Source of the DNA: Bacteroidales bacterium
Lineage (GTDB): Bacteria > Bacteroidota > Bacteroidia > Bacteroidales > BM520
Reading direction: 5' to 3'
Length of the DNA: 7,119 nucleotides
Assembly (NCBI GenBank): GCA_028701815.1
Contig: JAQVPY010000115.1
Span: 1 to 7,119, forward strand
In this document: one piece after another, positions 7,101 through 7,119 of the stretch
Layout of the letters: each line of letters opens with the position of its first letter
How positions within the stretch are numbered: the stretch's first letter is position 1
Notes under the pieces: generated by a model
The model's input: the letters and a program-made list of their open reading frames with translations, nothing else
Databases searched by the model: none
Told to the model about the DNA's origin: nothing
Position numbers and translations under genes: made by a program

Positions 7101-7119
7101 TATAAGTTTTATTAATACA

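Overview
The window looks like a piece of a Bacteroidota (probably Bacteroidales) chromosome. The reasons are the RpoC sequence type, a DUF3467 gene directly after rpoC, starts preceded by A-rich rather than Shine-Dalgarno sequence, a TAnnTTTG promoter-like box, and an M23-LysM protein and a REP-associated-type transposase that both resemble Bacteroidota versions. All five genes are on the + strand. These family calls rest on recognition by eye; no database search was run.

Bases 1-5110 read as one transcription unit: the 3' two-thirds of rpoC (cut by the window start), a small DUF3467 protein, a membrane-anchored coiled-coil protein of unknown function, and yebC. The gaps are only 20, 5 and 28 nt. 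The unit ends at a perfect 22-bp hairpin followed by a T tract. It joins RNA polymerase, a YebC/TACO1 protein linked to translation and regulation, and two uncharacterised proteins.

Bases 5190-6185 encode an exported peptidoglycan hydrolase with an M23 (LytM) metallopeptidase domain and a C-terminal LysM domain. Its stop codon lies inside the first of three related repeat units (6181-6266). The last unit folds into a bulged hairpin followed by six T, so it may also terminate this gene.

Bases 6390-7040 encode a complete-looking single-domain Y1/HUH transposase of the RAYT (REP-associated tyrosine transposase) type, with HFH and Tyr-Ile-x-x-Asn-Pro motifs. The REP-like repeats lie just upstream of it. 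A second pair of small AT-rich hairpins with related loops flanks the gene on both sides. The 3' part (6181-7119) is the accessory part of the window and the best candidate for an incompletely described system: a resident RAYT with its repeat substrate. No tRNA, rRNA, CRISPR array or riboswitch was recognised.
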